The notes under the pieces were generated by a model. The model saw nothing but the letters and a program-made list of their open reading frames with translations, had not been told where the DNA came from and did not search any database. A stretch of DNA of 64,000 bases. Origin: PBB1 sp965229345 (lineage in GTDB: Bacteria; Pseudomonadota; Gammaproteobacteria; Burkholderiales; Burkholderiaceae_C). Below, in pieces: positions 27,703 through 36,001 of the stretch. The stretch is taken from assembly GCA_965229345.1 (NCBI GenBank), contig OZ245872.1:2542001-2606000 (forward strand), written 5' to 3'. The stretch's first letter is position 1. Each line of letters begins with the position of its first letter. Made by a program: the position numbers and the translations under genes.

Positions 27703-28608
27703 TCAGCCCTCGTGAGGTTCATGGACGACCAGACAGCGCAGCTCGATGCTCTCGCGTCGCGGCACATCGGCAGGCACGTCGGGCAAATCGAATGCGGCAT
27801 GCGGCGTGAAGCGAGACACGCCGCTCAGCTGGGTATCGTATTGCTTGAACACCAGCGCCTCGTGGCGGTCCATCGCAGACGCGTACCACCAACAGTGCAA
27901 GGGCGAATGCAGCACCAGGCAGATCTCGCCGGTGCGACGCGGGTAGAGAACGTCGCCCACGACCATGTCCTGCGCGCTCACCGTGCGGGCATCGCACAGC
28001 GCCAGCGGCGTGTCGCGAACCGGCCCGCTGATCGAGCGCCAGATGTTGACGATGGCAAAGCGGCTGCGGCGAGTGGCCAGGTCGGCTTCAGGCAGAACCC
28101 GCTCGAACCGGGCCAGGCCCGAGCGCTCGCTGTAGTCGTTGTGAATGCGGCCATTCGCTGCTGCCTGACCCCTGCTGCTCGCGCGGCCGAAGTTCAGCGC
28201 GCCGAGGTCTTCGGCCCGCCGGCGCACCAGATGATCGAAGACATACGCGCGCTGGCCGCCGGTGGCCGCGAGAGCGAGCTCCGTGGCTTCGCGGTAATAG
28301 GTCGATCGGATCGCGTCCTCGTCACGAAAATCCCGGACGGCCGTGGGGGCGTCCCACAGCTCGAAGCCTTCGCGGTCCAGGTCCGGGCTCTCACGCGATG
28401 CACGGACATCGGCAATCGGCATCGGCCGCGACTCGTACTCGCAGTTCTCCCAGGGCGTACCGGGTGGCGGTGCAAAGGCATAGCTGCGCGGGCGTTCGGC
28501 TGTCGGGCACAGGTAGCTCAAGGGGGCAACCACCCCCGGCTGCTCGCGCTGCCACACCCGCAACACCGAGCGGACAGCGTTGTCGACATGATCGATCGTT
28601 GGGTTCAT
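27703..28608 (-). CDS. CmcJ/NvfI-family oxidoreductase-like protein
   Basis: Protein of 301 residues resembling the CmcJ/NvfI/AsaB group, seen in cephamycin methoxylation and fungal meroterpenoid clusters and in many bacteria of unknown role. The segment HNDYSERSG (candidate metal-binding H and D) and the WRSI-GPV-DTPLALCDARTV region fit the family; WWYASAMDRHEALVFKQYD near the C-terminus is the conserved region of the family. GGAG lies 5 bases before the ATG at 28608. It is the first gene of a likely two-gene unit with the HCCA-isomerase-like gene. The substrate is unknown. Confidence 0.78.
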   Translation of the reverse strand: MNPTIDHVDNAVRSVLRVWQREQPGVVAPLSYLCPTAERPRSYAFAPPPGTPWENCEYESRPMPIADVRASRESPDLDREGFELWDAPTAVRDFRDEDAIRSTYYREATELALAATGGQRAYVFDHLVRRRAEDLGALNFGRASSRGQAAANGRIHNDYSERSGLARFERVLPEADLATRRSRFAIVNIWRSISGPVRDTPLALCDARTVSAQDMVVGDVLYPRRTGEICLVLHSPLHCWWYASAMDRHEALVFKQYDTQLSGVSRFTPHAAFDLPDVPADVPRRESIELRCLVVHEPHEG

Positions 28609-28685
28609 CGCGGCTCCAGAAGATGATGGATCGGGCGGCCATTGAACCTGCCGCACACCACCGCTTCAAGCCACGAATTCGACCG

Positions 28686-28710
28686 CTGACATGCGCGGTG
28701 CGCATGTCAG
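28686..28710. repeat. perfect 11-bp inverted repeat downstream of parC
   Basis: Arms CTGACATGCGC and GCGCATGTCAG flank a GGT loop, forming a perfect stem with a 3-base loop. It lies 20 bases after the parC stop and upstream of the CmcJ/NvfI-like gene, both on the minus strand. There is no T-run on either side, so it may be a stem that protects the parC transcript or a rho-dependent end, rather than a standard terminator. Confidence 0.6.
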
Positions 28711-28729
28711 CCGGCCGCAGCCAGCCCTG

Positions 28730-31075
28730 TCAGCCGACAGGAACCAGGCGCAACGCCTTCGGAATCAGATCCTGCGCCCGGCCCTTGCGAGCGCGCTTGC
28801 CGGCGTAAGGCAGCAGCGCGGTGCCCTTGAGCACTTCCTCGCGCGCCTTGCCGCCGCGGCCGGTCCCTTCGATGCGCAGCGACTGCGCAAACACCGCCAC
28901 GCTGGCCAGCGTGTCCTTGTCTTCCAAACCGATCAGGGTCAGCCCGCGGCCGCCATTGGGTTGCAGCTTCAGCTCCGACAGCGCGAACACCAGCATGCGT
29001 CCTTGCGCGGACAAGCACGCCACCTGATCGCCCAGCATGCCCAGCGACGCGAGCGCCGGCGGCAGCAACTGCTCGCCTGCCTCCAGCGTCAGGAAGGCCT
29101 TGCCGCTGCGCTGGCGCGCCGTGAGATCGCCCACGCGGGCCAGCAGGCCATAGCCACCGGTGCCTGCCAGCAGCAGCGTCTGCTCGGCGTGGCCTGCGAA
29201 ATAGTGCGCCGGCTGCGTGCCGGATTCCAGCTCGATCAGCGTGGTGATGGGCTGCCCGTCGCCACGCCCGCCGGGCAGCAGGCTGACCGCGGTGGAATAC
29301 ACGCGACCGGTGCCGTTGGCCGCCGAGCCGAAGACGAGCAACACATCGACGCTGCGGCACTTGAATGTTGCAAGCAAGGCATCGCCCGACTTGAACTGTA
29401 GGCTCGCCGCCTCGACCTCGTGCCCCTTCAGTGCGCGCACCCAGCCCTTGGTGCTGACGACCACCGTCACCGGCTCATCGACCACCTTGATCTCGACCAC
29501 CGCCTTCTTCTCGGCCTGGATCAGCGTGCGGCGCGGGTCTTTCTCAGGCGAGCCGAACTGCTTGATGTCGGCCTCGATTTCCTTGATGACCGTGCGTTTG
29601 AGCGTGCCCGGGTTGCCGAGGATGTCTTCGAGCTTGCCCTGCTCGCCCCGCAACTCCTTCAATTCCTGCTCGATCTTGATGGCTTCCAGCCGCGCCAGCT
29701 GGCGCAGGCGGATCTCGAGGATGTCGTCGGCCTGCCGATCGCTGAGCTTGAAGTGCTCGATCAACGCGGGCTTGGGCTCGTCGGCGTTGCGGATGATGCG
29801 GATCACCTCGTCGATGTTCAGTAGTACCAGCTGCCGGCCTTCGAGCACGTGGATGCGGTCGAGCACTTTGCCCAGCCGATGCTGCGAGCGGCGCTGCACC
29901 GTCTGCAGGCGGAAGGCAACCCACTCGGCCAGCATCTGGCGCAGCGTCTTTTGGGTGGGCCGGCCGTCGGCCCCCACCATCGTCAGGTTGATCGGCGCCG
30001 AGCATTCCAGGCTGGTGTGCGCCAGCAATTGGGTGATGAGGTCGCTTTGCTCGATGCGGCTGGTCTTGGGCTCGAACACCAGACGCACAGGCGCGTCCTT
30101 GCTGGATTCATCTCGCACCGCATCCAGCACGGCCAGCAGCGAGGCTTTCAGCTGCAATTGGTCGGCGCTGAGCGTCTTCTTGCCGGCCTTGACCTTCGGA
30201 TTGGTCAGCTCCTCGATTTCTTCCAGCACCTTCTGCGCGCTGGTGCCCGGCGGCAGCTCGGTCACCACCAGTTGCCACTGGCCACGCGCCAGGTCTTCGA
30301 TCTTCCAGCGCGCGCGCACCTTCAGGCTGCCACGGCCGGTGGCGTAGGCCGCGCGGATGTCTTCGGCGCTGCTGATGATCTGCCCGCCGCCCGGGTAGTC
30401 GGGGCCCGGGATCAGCGCGGCGAGGTCGTCGTCGCTGAGCTGCTCGTTCTTGATCAGCGCAATGGCGGCCATGGCCACCTCGCGCAGGTTGTGGCTGGGG
30501 ATCTCGGTGGCCAGGCCCACCGCAATGCCGCTGGCGCCATTGAGCAGCACGAACGGCAGCCGGCTGGGCAGCTGCCGCGGCTCTTGCGTGGAGCCGTCGT
30601 AGTTGGGGATGAAGTCGACCGTGCCCTCGTCGATTTCGTCGAGCAGCAGGCGCGCAATCGGCGCCAGCCGCGCTTCGGTGTAACGCATGGCCGCTGCGCC
30701 ATCGCCATCACGCGAACCAAAGTTGCCCTGCCCGTCGATCAGCGGGTAGCGCTGCGAGAAGTCTTGCGCCATGCGCACCAGCGCGTCGTAGGCGGCGGTG
30801 TCACCGTGCGGGTGAAAGCGGCCCAGCACGTCGCCCACGACGCGGGCGCTTTTCACCGGCCGCGGCCCGCCCGCGGTGGTGAAGCTGAGCCCCATGCGCT
30901 CCATCGCGTACAGGATGCGCCGCTGCACCGGCTTCTGGCCGTCGCACACATCGGGCAGCGCACGGCCCTTGACCACACTGAGCGCGTATTCGAGGTAAGC
31001 CCGCTCGGCGTAATGGGCCAGCGTGACGGCGTCGGAGGGATCGGTGGCGGGGGGAATGTCGAACAGGTCGTTCAT
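28730..31075 (-). CDS. parC: DNA topoisomerase IV subunit A
   Basis: Cleavage subunit of topoisomerase IV, 781 residues, which decatenates sister chromosomes. The breakage-reunion domain has catalytic Tyr132 (AAAMRYTEARLAPIA). The quinolone-resistance region reads HPHGDTAAYDALV, with Thr and Asp at the usual Ser80 and Glu84 positions of E. coli ParC. Coiled-coil segment near 440-490 (LRQLARLEAIKIEQELKELRGE) and a beta-pinwheel C-terminal domain follow. Its partner parE lies 2.15 kb upstream on the same strand, separated by two unrelated genes. Confidence 0.96.
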   Translation of the reverse strand: MNDLFDIPPATDPSDAVTLAHYAERAYLEYALSVVKGRALPDVCDGQKPVQRRILYAMERMGLSFTTAGGPRPVKSARVVGDVLGRFHPHGDTAAYDALVRMAQDFSQRYPLIDGQGNFGSRDGDGAAAMRYTEARLAPIARLLLDEIDEGTVDFIPNYDGSTQEPRQLPSRLPFVLLNGASGIAVGLATEIPSHNLREVAMAAIALIKNEQLSDDDLAALIPGPDYPGGGQIISSAEDIRAAYATGRGSLKVRARWKIEDLARGQWQLVVTELPPGTSAQKVLEEIEELTNPKVKAGKKTLSADQLQLKASLLAVLDAVRDESSKDAPVRLVFEPKTSRIEQSDLITQLLAHTSLECSAPINLTMVGADGRPTQKTLRQMLAEWVAFRLQTVQRRSQHRLGKVLDRIHVLEGRQLVLLNIDEVIRIIRNADEPKPALIEHFKLSDRQADDILEIRLRQLARLEAIKIEQELKELRGEQGKLEDILGNPGTLKRTVIKEIEADIKQFGSPEKDPRRTLIQAEKKAVVEIKVVDEPVTVVVSTKGWVRALKGHEVEAASLQFKSGDALLATFKCRSVDVLLVFGSAANGTGRVYSTAVSLLPGGRGDGQPITTLIELESGTQPAHYFAGHAEQTLLLAGTGGYGLLARVGDLTARQRSGKAFLTLEAGEQLLPPALASLGMLGDQVACLSAQGRMLVFALSELKLQPNGGRGLTLIGLEDKDTLASVAVFAQSLRIEGTGRGGKAREEVLKGTALLPYAGKRARKGRAQDLIPKALRLVPVG

Positions 31076-31190
31076 GCGGAGATAGGAACGCGGAGGAAAT
31101 GCGCAAAGCCTGAATTGTGTCGCTCAGGCGAGCACCTCCGCGAGACCTGGCCTCAGAGGCACGCGGTCTCGGTACGACCGGGGCGCGACA

Positions 31191-32105
31191 TCACGCCATC
31201 GGGCTCAGCCCGCGGAGAGCGTGCGGATTTGCTTTTGCACGGCGGTGCGCCGTCCACGCCCGCAGCAGGCCCAAGCCTGCCAGCCACAGATGCAGCATCG
31301 GCGGCCATGGCACCGGCAACAGCGGCGCAGCGGTGGCCAGGAACACGCCGGTTCCCGAGGTGTAGGTCACGCCCTCGGGCAGGCGCAGGTACATGTGCGC
31401 GGTCGATCCGAAATCGACGTCGTAGCCGTTGCCGCTGACTCGCAGCTCGCGGGTGAAGGTGTAGGTTCCGGGGTGGAGGTCGAATGCCAGCGTGTCGAAC
31501 GCCGAGGCGCCGTTGCCGATCAGCGCTTCGCTGCGCGCAAACGGCGGCAAGCTGAGGGCTGAAAACGAGTCGGCGGCGAACCACCGCTGCTGCGTCACAA
31601 GGACGCTCCGGTCCGCCGAATTGACCTGGGCGGACGCATTGGCGAAGCCGGTCGGGATCTTGCGCGGGTTGTCGACGGTGCTGAAGCTGCCATTCACCTG
31701 CAGATCCAGGTAGCCCACGGCGCCGATCGGCACGTTGAAAAAGGTCACGGTGTCGCTGATCGTCACCCGCGCCGACGCGGCAGTCAGCGAATCGGACAAG
31801 CCCGTCGGGTCGAAGTCGGCCCGGAAGTAGTCGGTCTGCGCGTTGGCCTTCAGCGTGCCGCTGGAAATGTTGCCCTCGACCGAGGCCACCGTGGTGGGCA
31901 GGCCCGTGGCCGCCAGCGACTTGGAGCCTGAGCTTGTGCCCAGCACGGAGCTTTCGCCGAGACCGGTGTTGGGGAACACGCGCCCGGACACCGCCAGTTC
32001 GGCCGTGACCAGCGCCTGCGCCGCCGGCGCTGCCGCCAGGGCTGTAAGGGCCACCAGTGATGTGATCAGTTTCAGTCCCGCGCGAGCGGATGTCGAGTGG
32101 TGCAT
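31191..32105 (-). CDS. secreted protein with degenerate PEP-CTERM-like C-terminus
   Basis: Exported protein of 304 residues of unknown function. Residues 1-31 are a Sec signal peptide ending in AQA. The body is rich in beta-strand-forming Ser/Thr/Val segments. Near the C-terminus a proline-containing PVPWPP is followed by a hydrophobic stretch LHLWLAGLGLL and a basic cluster HRRAKA, the tripartite layout of PEP-CTERM / VPxP-type sorting signals handled by exosortase. The core motif is not canonical, and 10 extra residues follow the basic cluster. No exosortase gene is in the window. Confidence 0.7.
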   Translation of the reverse strand: MHHSTSARAGLKLITSLVALTALAAAPAAQALVTAELAVSGRVFPNTGLGESSVLGTSSGSKSLAATGLPTTVASVEGNISSGTLKANAQTDYFRADFDPTGLSDSLTAASARVTISDTVTFFNVPIGAVGYLDLQVNGSFSTVDNPRKIPTGFANASAQVNSADRSVLVTQQRWFAADSFSALSLPPFARSEALIGNGASAFDTLAFDLHPGTYTFTRELRVSGNGYDVDFGSTAHMYLRLPEGVTYTSGTGVFLATAAPLLPVPWPPMLHLWLAGLGLLRAWTAHRRAKANPHALRGLSPMA

Positions 32106-32420
32106 GGTGATCCTCCCTGGGTGCTGAACCGTTCAATAAGTGTGCCGCACCGACCTACCTGACGCCATCCCTAACGGGGGCTGCGGGCGCACAGCCAATT
32201 CGCCGGGGCGCTCCGCTCCGCGAATGCCCCCCGGCCGGGCTACGCCCGACCTCATACTTCATTTCGCCGCGCAGAGCGCCCCTTTGACCCGATCGGGGTG
32301 GCGGTGCGATGGTCGCGGACTGCAGCACCAGGGCGAGGATTAGCGATTCTGTATTCCGGGTAGTCCCCGGTACCCGCGGTACTCGAACCGCTCAATCTTT
32401 AGCCTTCGTGGGGCACGCAA
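32106..32420. other. 315-base intergenic region with palindromes
   Basis: Gap between the PEP-CTERM-like gene and the HEPN-motif gene, which point away from each other, so it should carry both promoters. It holds an ATTCGC / GCGAAT stem (32199-32224 area) and a perfect CGGGC-TAC-GCCCG hairpin near 32235. A GCGGT / ACCGC dyad (32376-32391) with a TTCGA-containing loop precedes the AT-richer gene. I see no coding capacity or clear promoter boxes. Confidence 0.5.
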
Positions 32421-33143
32421 ATGACTGCACTAAGCATTGCGACGCGAGACATGCTCTGTTCGCTTACATGGTATCTGTCAGCAAGACAGACTTCGTTGCG
32501 CGCTGCGCTTTCGTTTAGAGCTCCGCTTTCCGTCATCGATCAGATGGATTTGAGAGTTCACTACTCTGGTTACTTTCTGAATCTACTGGCTGCAACTGAA
32601 CTCCTTCGCGAAACGACGGCGCTCTGTCCAAATGACTTCGAAGCGCAGCTGAATATGCGCTTTGTGTTCGATGACTTCAAAGACGGAAAAGCAAACTACT
32701 CGTACATCCGTGAGTTGCGAAACGCTGTTGTTCATCGCGGACTGAACATCACATCCGTTGCGCACATCGAAGGCAACTTCCCGATGATCCTTGCGCAACC
32801 TAAAGTTAACGACCGGAAGAAGAAGAAGACGTTCTTCGCTTTTGACAAATACTTACTCGGTGTCATAACAAAGTGTGAATCGGTCGTCTGCCCTGTAATG
32901 CTTGACTATCTCAATGCAAAAGGCATTTTTGAGGCCGGCATAGATGCCGAGGCAGCTATAGCAGAGTACCAAGACGCCGTTGACCAATTGAATGCCGTAC
33001 CAGAACGTGTCAAGGCGATGATCAGCCTAGTGGGCTTCAAGCCTCAATGGGCGTTGGCTGCCCAAAGTTCTGCGATGGCGCAACTGCGCAAAGCATTGGC
33101 GCCGTGCGATCTCGCTGATCGATCCGCGATTCAAGGCGATTGA
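32421..33143 (+). CDS. HEPN-motif hypothetical protein, AT-richer than its surroundings
   Basis: Protein of 240 residues that I do not recognise as a named family. A helical stretch SYIRELRNAVVHRGLNI contains R100-N-x3-H105, matching the R-x4-6-H motif of HEPN-fold RNases and HEPN-like proteins found in toxin and phage-defence systems. The coding sequence has visibly more A/T, AAA and AAT codons, and third-position A/T than the genes around it, which suggests horizontal acquisition. GGGG is 7 bases before the ATG. It points opposite to parE and parC. No nucleotidyltransferase partner (minimal NT) is adjacent, so an MNT-HEPN toxin-antitoxin pair is not evident. Confidence 0.6.
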   Translation: MTALSIATRDMLCSLTWYLSARQTSLRAALSFRAPLSVIDQMDLRVHYSGYFLNLLAATELLRETTALCPNDFEAQLNMRFVFDDFKDGKANYSYIRELRNAVVHRGLNITSVAHIEGNFPMILAQPKVNDRKKKKTFFAFDKYLLGVITKCESVVCPVMLDYLNAKGIFEAGIDAEAAIAEYQDAVDQLNAVPERVKAMISLVGFKPQWALAAQSSAMAQLRKALAPCDLADRSAIQGD

Positions 33144-33159
33144 AGACTAGCAAACGCAG

Positions 33160-33225
33160 GCTCCCGCGACCAGAGGCCATTCGCGGAGGGGGTTGCCCGG
33201 TGGCTTCGGCGCCCCCCAGTCAAGC
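33160..33225. repeat. palindromic intergenic segment between HEPN-motif gene and parE
   Basis: Contains a CCGCGA / TCGCGG inverted repeat (33164-33169 and 33181-33186) followed by GGGCGCCCCCCAG-like sequence. The GACTGGGGGGC on its minus strand also occurs at 19801-19812. It separates two convergent genes and may serve as a shared end region. Confidence 0.35.
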
Positions 33226-33230
33226 GTCAC

Positions 33231-35252
33231 TCAAACATCCACATCGACTTCATCCCCATGAAGTTCCATCAGATCGCGCCGCGCCTGCGCTTCGCCTTTA
33301 CCCATCAGCTTGGTCAGTGAGTCGGTGGTGGCTGCGAAGTCGAGTTGACCGAAAGCGATCGGCAGCAACCGGCGTGTCTCGGGGTTCAGCGTGGTGTCCC
33401 ACAGCTGCTCGGCGTTCATCTCGCCCAGGCCCTTGAAGCGGCTGATGCTCCACGCGGTTTCGCGGCAGCCTTCCTTGCGCAGGCGGTCGAGCGTGGCGTT
33501 GAGTTCGCCTTCATCCAGCGCGTAGATCTTGGCCGCGGGCTTCTTGCCACGGGCCGGCGCGTCGATGCGAAACAGCGGCGGTTTGGCGATGTACAGGTGC
33601 CCGGCTTCGATCAGCTTCGGGAAGTGGCGGAAGAACAGCGTGAGCAACAGCACCTGGATGTGCGAACCGTCGACATCGGCGTCGCTCAGGATGCAGACCT
33701 TGCCGTAGCGCAGACCGCTCAGGTCGGGCGTGTCGGTCGCGGCATGCGGATCGACGCCGATGGCGACTGCGATGTCGTGGATCTCGTTGTTGGCAAACAG
33801 CCGGTCGCGCTCGACTTCCCACGAATTGAGCACCTTGCCACGCAGCGGCAGGATGGCCTGCGTCTCCTTGTTGCGGCCCATCTTCGCGCTGCCGCCGGCC
33901 GAGTCGCCCTCCACCAGGAACAGCTCGTTGTGCAGCAGGTCGCGGCTTTCGCAATCGGTCAGCTTGCCAGGCAGCACCGCTACTCCTGACCCTTTCCGCT
34001 TCTCGACCTTCTGGCTCGCGCGCTGCCGCGTCTGCGCCTGCTTGATCACCAGCTCGGCCAGCTTCTTGCCGTGGTCGACATGCTGGTTCAGCCACAGCTC
34101 CAGCGGCGGCTTGACGCAGCCGGACACCAGGCGCAGCGCGTCGCGGCTGTTCAGCCGTTCCTTGATCTGCCCCTGGAACTGCGGATCCAGCACCTTGGCG
34201 CTCAACACGAAGCTGGCGCGTGAAAACACGTCGTCGGGCATCAGCTTCACGCCCTTGGGCAGCAGGCTGTGCAGGTCGATGAAGCTCTTGATCGCGCCGA
34301 ACAACCCGTCTTTCAACCCCGACTCGTGCGTACCGCCGTTGACGGTGGGGATCAGGTTCACATAACTCTCGCGCACCGGCGCACCGTCTTCGGTGAAGGC
34401 CACGCACCAGCTGGCGCCCTCCCCTTTGGCGAACTGCTCGGACTCGGAGCCGTCGGCAAACTGCTCGCCCTCGAACAGCGGAATCAGCGGGTCGGCCGTC
34501 AGCGTTTGCATCAGGTAGTCGCGCAGGCCGCCCTGGTACAGCCAGGTCTGCACCTCGCCCGTCTTCTCGATCGTCAGCGACACGCTGGCGCCAGGCATCA
34601 GCACCGCCTTGCTGCGCAGCAGGTGGGTCAGGTCGGCGCGCGGCAGCTCGACACTTTCAAAATACTTGGCATCGGGCCAGGCGCGCACCGTGGTGCCGCT
34701 CTTGCGGTCGCCCGAAGACGCTGACAAGACGGCCTTGCGCAGGGTCAGCGGCTCGATCACGTCGCCGTCGCCGAACACCAGCCGGGCCACCTGGCCTTCG
34801 CGGAACACCGTGACCTCCAACCGCTTCGACAGCGCGTTGGTCACGCTGACGCCCACGCCATGCAGACCCCCTGAAAAGCTGTAGGCCCCGCCCGAACCCT
34901 TGTCGAACTTGCCACCCGCGTGCAACTGGGTGAACACGATCTCGACCACCGGCCGCTGCTCTTCCGGGTGCAGGCCGAACGGGATGCCGCGGCCATCGTC
35001 GTGCACGCTGACGGAGCCGTCGGTGTGCAAGGTCACGTCGATGCGCCTGCCGTGGCCGGCCAGGGCCTCGTCGGCGGCGTTGTCGATCACCTCTTGCACG
35101 ATGTGCAGCGGGTTGTCGGTGCGGGTGTACATGCCCGGCCGCTGCTTGACCGGTTCGAGGCCCTTGAGCACACGGATCGAGGCTTCACCGTAGCTGGCGG
35201 GGCTGACAGAGGCAGGGATGGCGGGGGTTCGTGCAGGGGGGCGGGTGACCAT
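33231..35252 (-). CDS. parE: DNA topoisomerase IV subunit B
   Basis: ATPase subunit of topoisomerase IV, 673 residues. The GHKL ATPase is at the N-terminus (EVIDNAADEALAGHGRRIDV, then DDGRGIPFG and SGGLHGVGVSVTNALS), and the TOPRIM domain is marked by EGDSAGGSAKMGRN and SDADVDGSHIQVLLLTLFFR. The C-terminal domain ends in SRFKGLGEMNAEQLWDTTLNP. Start ATG 35252 gives the standard N-terminus; an upstream extension to 35585 is a spurious in-frame opening. parC normally follows directly but here two genes intervene. Confidence 0.96.
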   Translation of the reverse strand: MVTRPPARTPAIPASVSPASYGEASIRVLKGLEPVKQRPGMYTRTDNPLHIVQEVIDNAADEALAGHGRRIDVTLHTDGSVSVHDDGRGIPFGLHPEEQRPVVEIVFTQLHAGGKFDKGSGGAYSFSGGLHGVGVSVTNALSKRLEVTVFREGQVARLVFGDGDVIEPLTLRKAVLSASSGDRKSGTTVRAWPDAKYFESVELPRADLTHLLRSKAVLMPGASVSLTIEKTGEVQTWLYQGGLRDYLMQTLTADPLIPLFEGEQFADGSESEQFAKGEGASWCVAFTEDGAPVRESYVNLIPTVNGGTHESGLKDGLFGAIKSFIDLHSLLPKGVKLMPDDVFSRASFVLSAKVLDPQFQGQIKERLNSRDALRLVSGCVKPPLELWLNQHVDHGKKLAELVIKQAQTRQRASQKVEKRKGSGVAVLPGKLTDCESRDLLHNELFLVEGDSAGGSAKMGRNKETQAILPLRGKVLNSWEVERDRLFANNEIHDIAVAIGVDPHAATDTPDLSGLRYGKVCILSDADVDGSHIQVLLLTLFFRHFPKLIEAGHLYIAKPPLFRIDAPARGKKPAAKIYALDEGELNATLDRLRKEGCRETAWSISRFKGLGEMNAEQLWDTTLNPETRRLLPIAFGQLDFAATTDSLTKLMGKGEAQARRDLMELHGDEVDVDV

Positions 35253-35355
35253 GGCGGCGGATTGTAGGGAGCGGGTTCGCGGTGCCGTCGGCCCGCGCGG
35301 CGAGCCAGGCATGGCCGGGTGATCTACATTGCCGCACCCGCTGCCGCCATGCCCC

Positions 35356-35976
35356 ATGACCGATCCGTCCCCGCCCGACAGGCACCTGCCGTCCGCCCAC
35401 AGCAGCCTGGAGGCCTCGGAGTGGGTGCAACGCTGGTCCCACCTGGTGGCAGCGGGCGGCAGCGTGCTGGACGTGGCTTGCGGCAGCGGTCGCCACACCC
35501 GCTGGTTCCACGATCGCGGCTGCGTCGTGACCGCGGTCGATCGCGACGCCACAGCGCTTGCTGGCCTGCAGCACATGGCACGCACGCTGCGAACCGTGCA
35601 TGCCGACCTCGAAGGACAACCCTGGCCCCTGCCGGGGGAAACCTACTCGGCCGTGGTGGTGACGAACTACCTGTGGCGCGCCCTCCTGCCCGACATCGCC
35701 CGCAGCGTCGGCACATCGGGGGTCTTGATCTACGAAACCTTTGCCGCAGGGAACGCCAGCGTCGGCAAGCCCTCCAACCCCGACTTTCTGCTGCGTCCCG
35801 GCGAGCTGTTGCATTTCGCAGCGGCGCATGGCCTGCGCGTGGTGGCTTACGAAGATGGTTTTTGCAGTCAACCCGACCGTTTCGTCCAGCGCCTGGTGGC
35901 AGTTCGCCCGTCGCCCAGCGACACCGGCATGCAGCGCCATCTGCTGCCGCCCGTGAACACTCCCCGCGCCAGCTAA
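35356..35976 (+). CDS. class I SAM-dependent methyltransferase
   Basis: Protein of 206 residues with a Rossmann-fold methyltransferase domain. Motif I is VLDVACGSGRHTRWF and motif II is VTAVDRDATAL. Central VVVTNYLWRALLPDIA and VLIYETFA fit motifs IV-VI of TehB-like / Methyltransf family members. The substrate is unknown. The ATG at 35356 is preferred to an upstream TTG at 35329. It stands 25 bases upstream of dapA, so cotranscription is likely. Confidence 0.85.
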   Translation: MTDPSPPDRHLPSAHSSLEASEWVQRWSHLVAAGGSVLDVACGSGRHTRWFHDRGCVVTAVDRDATALAGLQHMARTLRTVHADLEGQPWPLPGETYSAVVVTNYLWRALLPDIARSVGTSGVLIYETFAAGNASVGKPSNPDFLLRPGELLHFAAAHGLRVVAYEDGFCSQPDRFVQRLVAVRPSPSDTGMQRHLLPPVNTPRAS

Positions 35977-36001
35977 AATCGAAAGCTTGCAAGGAATTCC
36001 C

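Noticed and set aside
32376..32391. Possible tRNA T-arm (GGTTCGAGTACC on the minus strand) beside the HEPN-motif gene, as an integration-site remnant
   Set aside because: The T-loop sequence is suggestive, but the stem does not fit the 5-bp/7-nt geometry and no acceptor stem or other arms are found, so it is not a tRNA.
32421..33143. MNT-HEPN toxin-antitoxin pair
   Set aside because: No minimal nucleotidyltransferase gene is adjacent on either side, so only the HEPN-type motif is supported.
35253..35585. Extension of parE upstream to 35585
   Set aside because: The extra residues do not match ParE; the ATG at 35252 gives the standard N-terminus and the extension runs opposite a methyltransferase gene.
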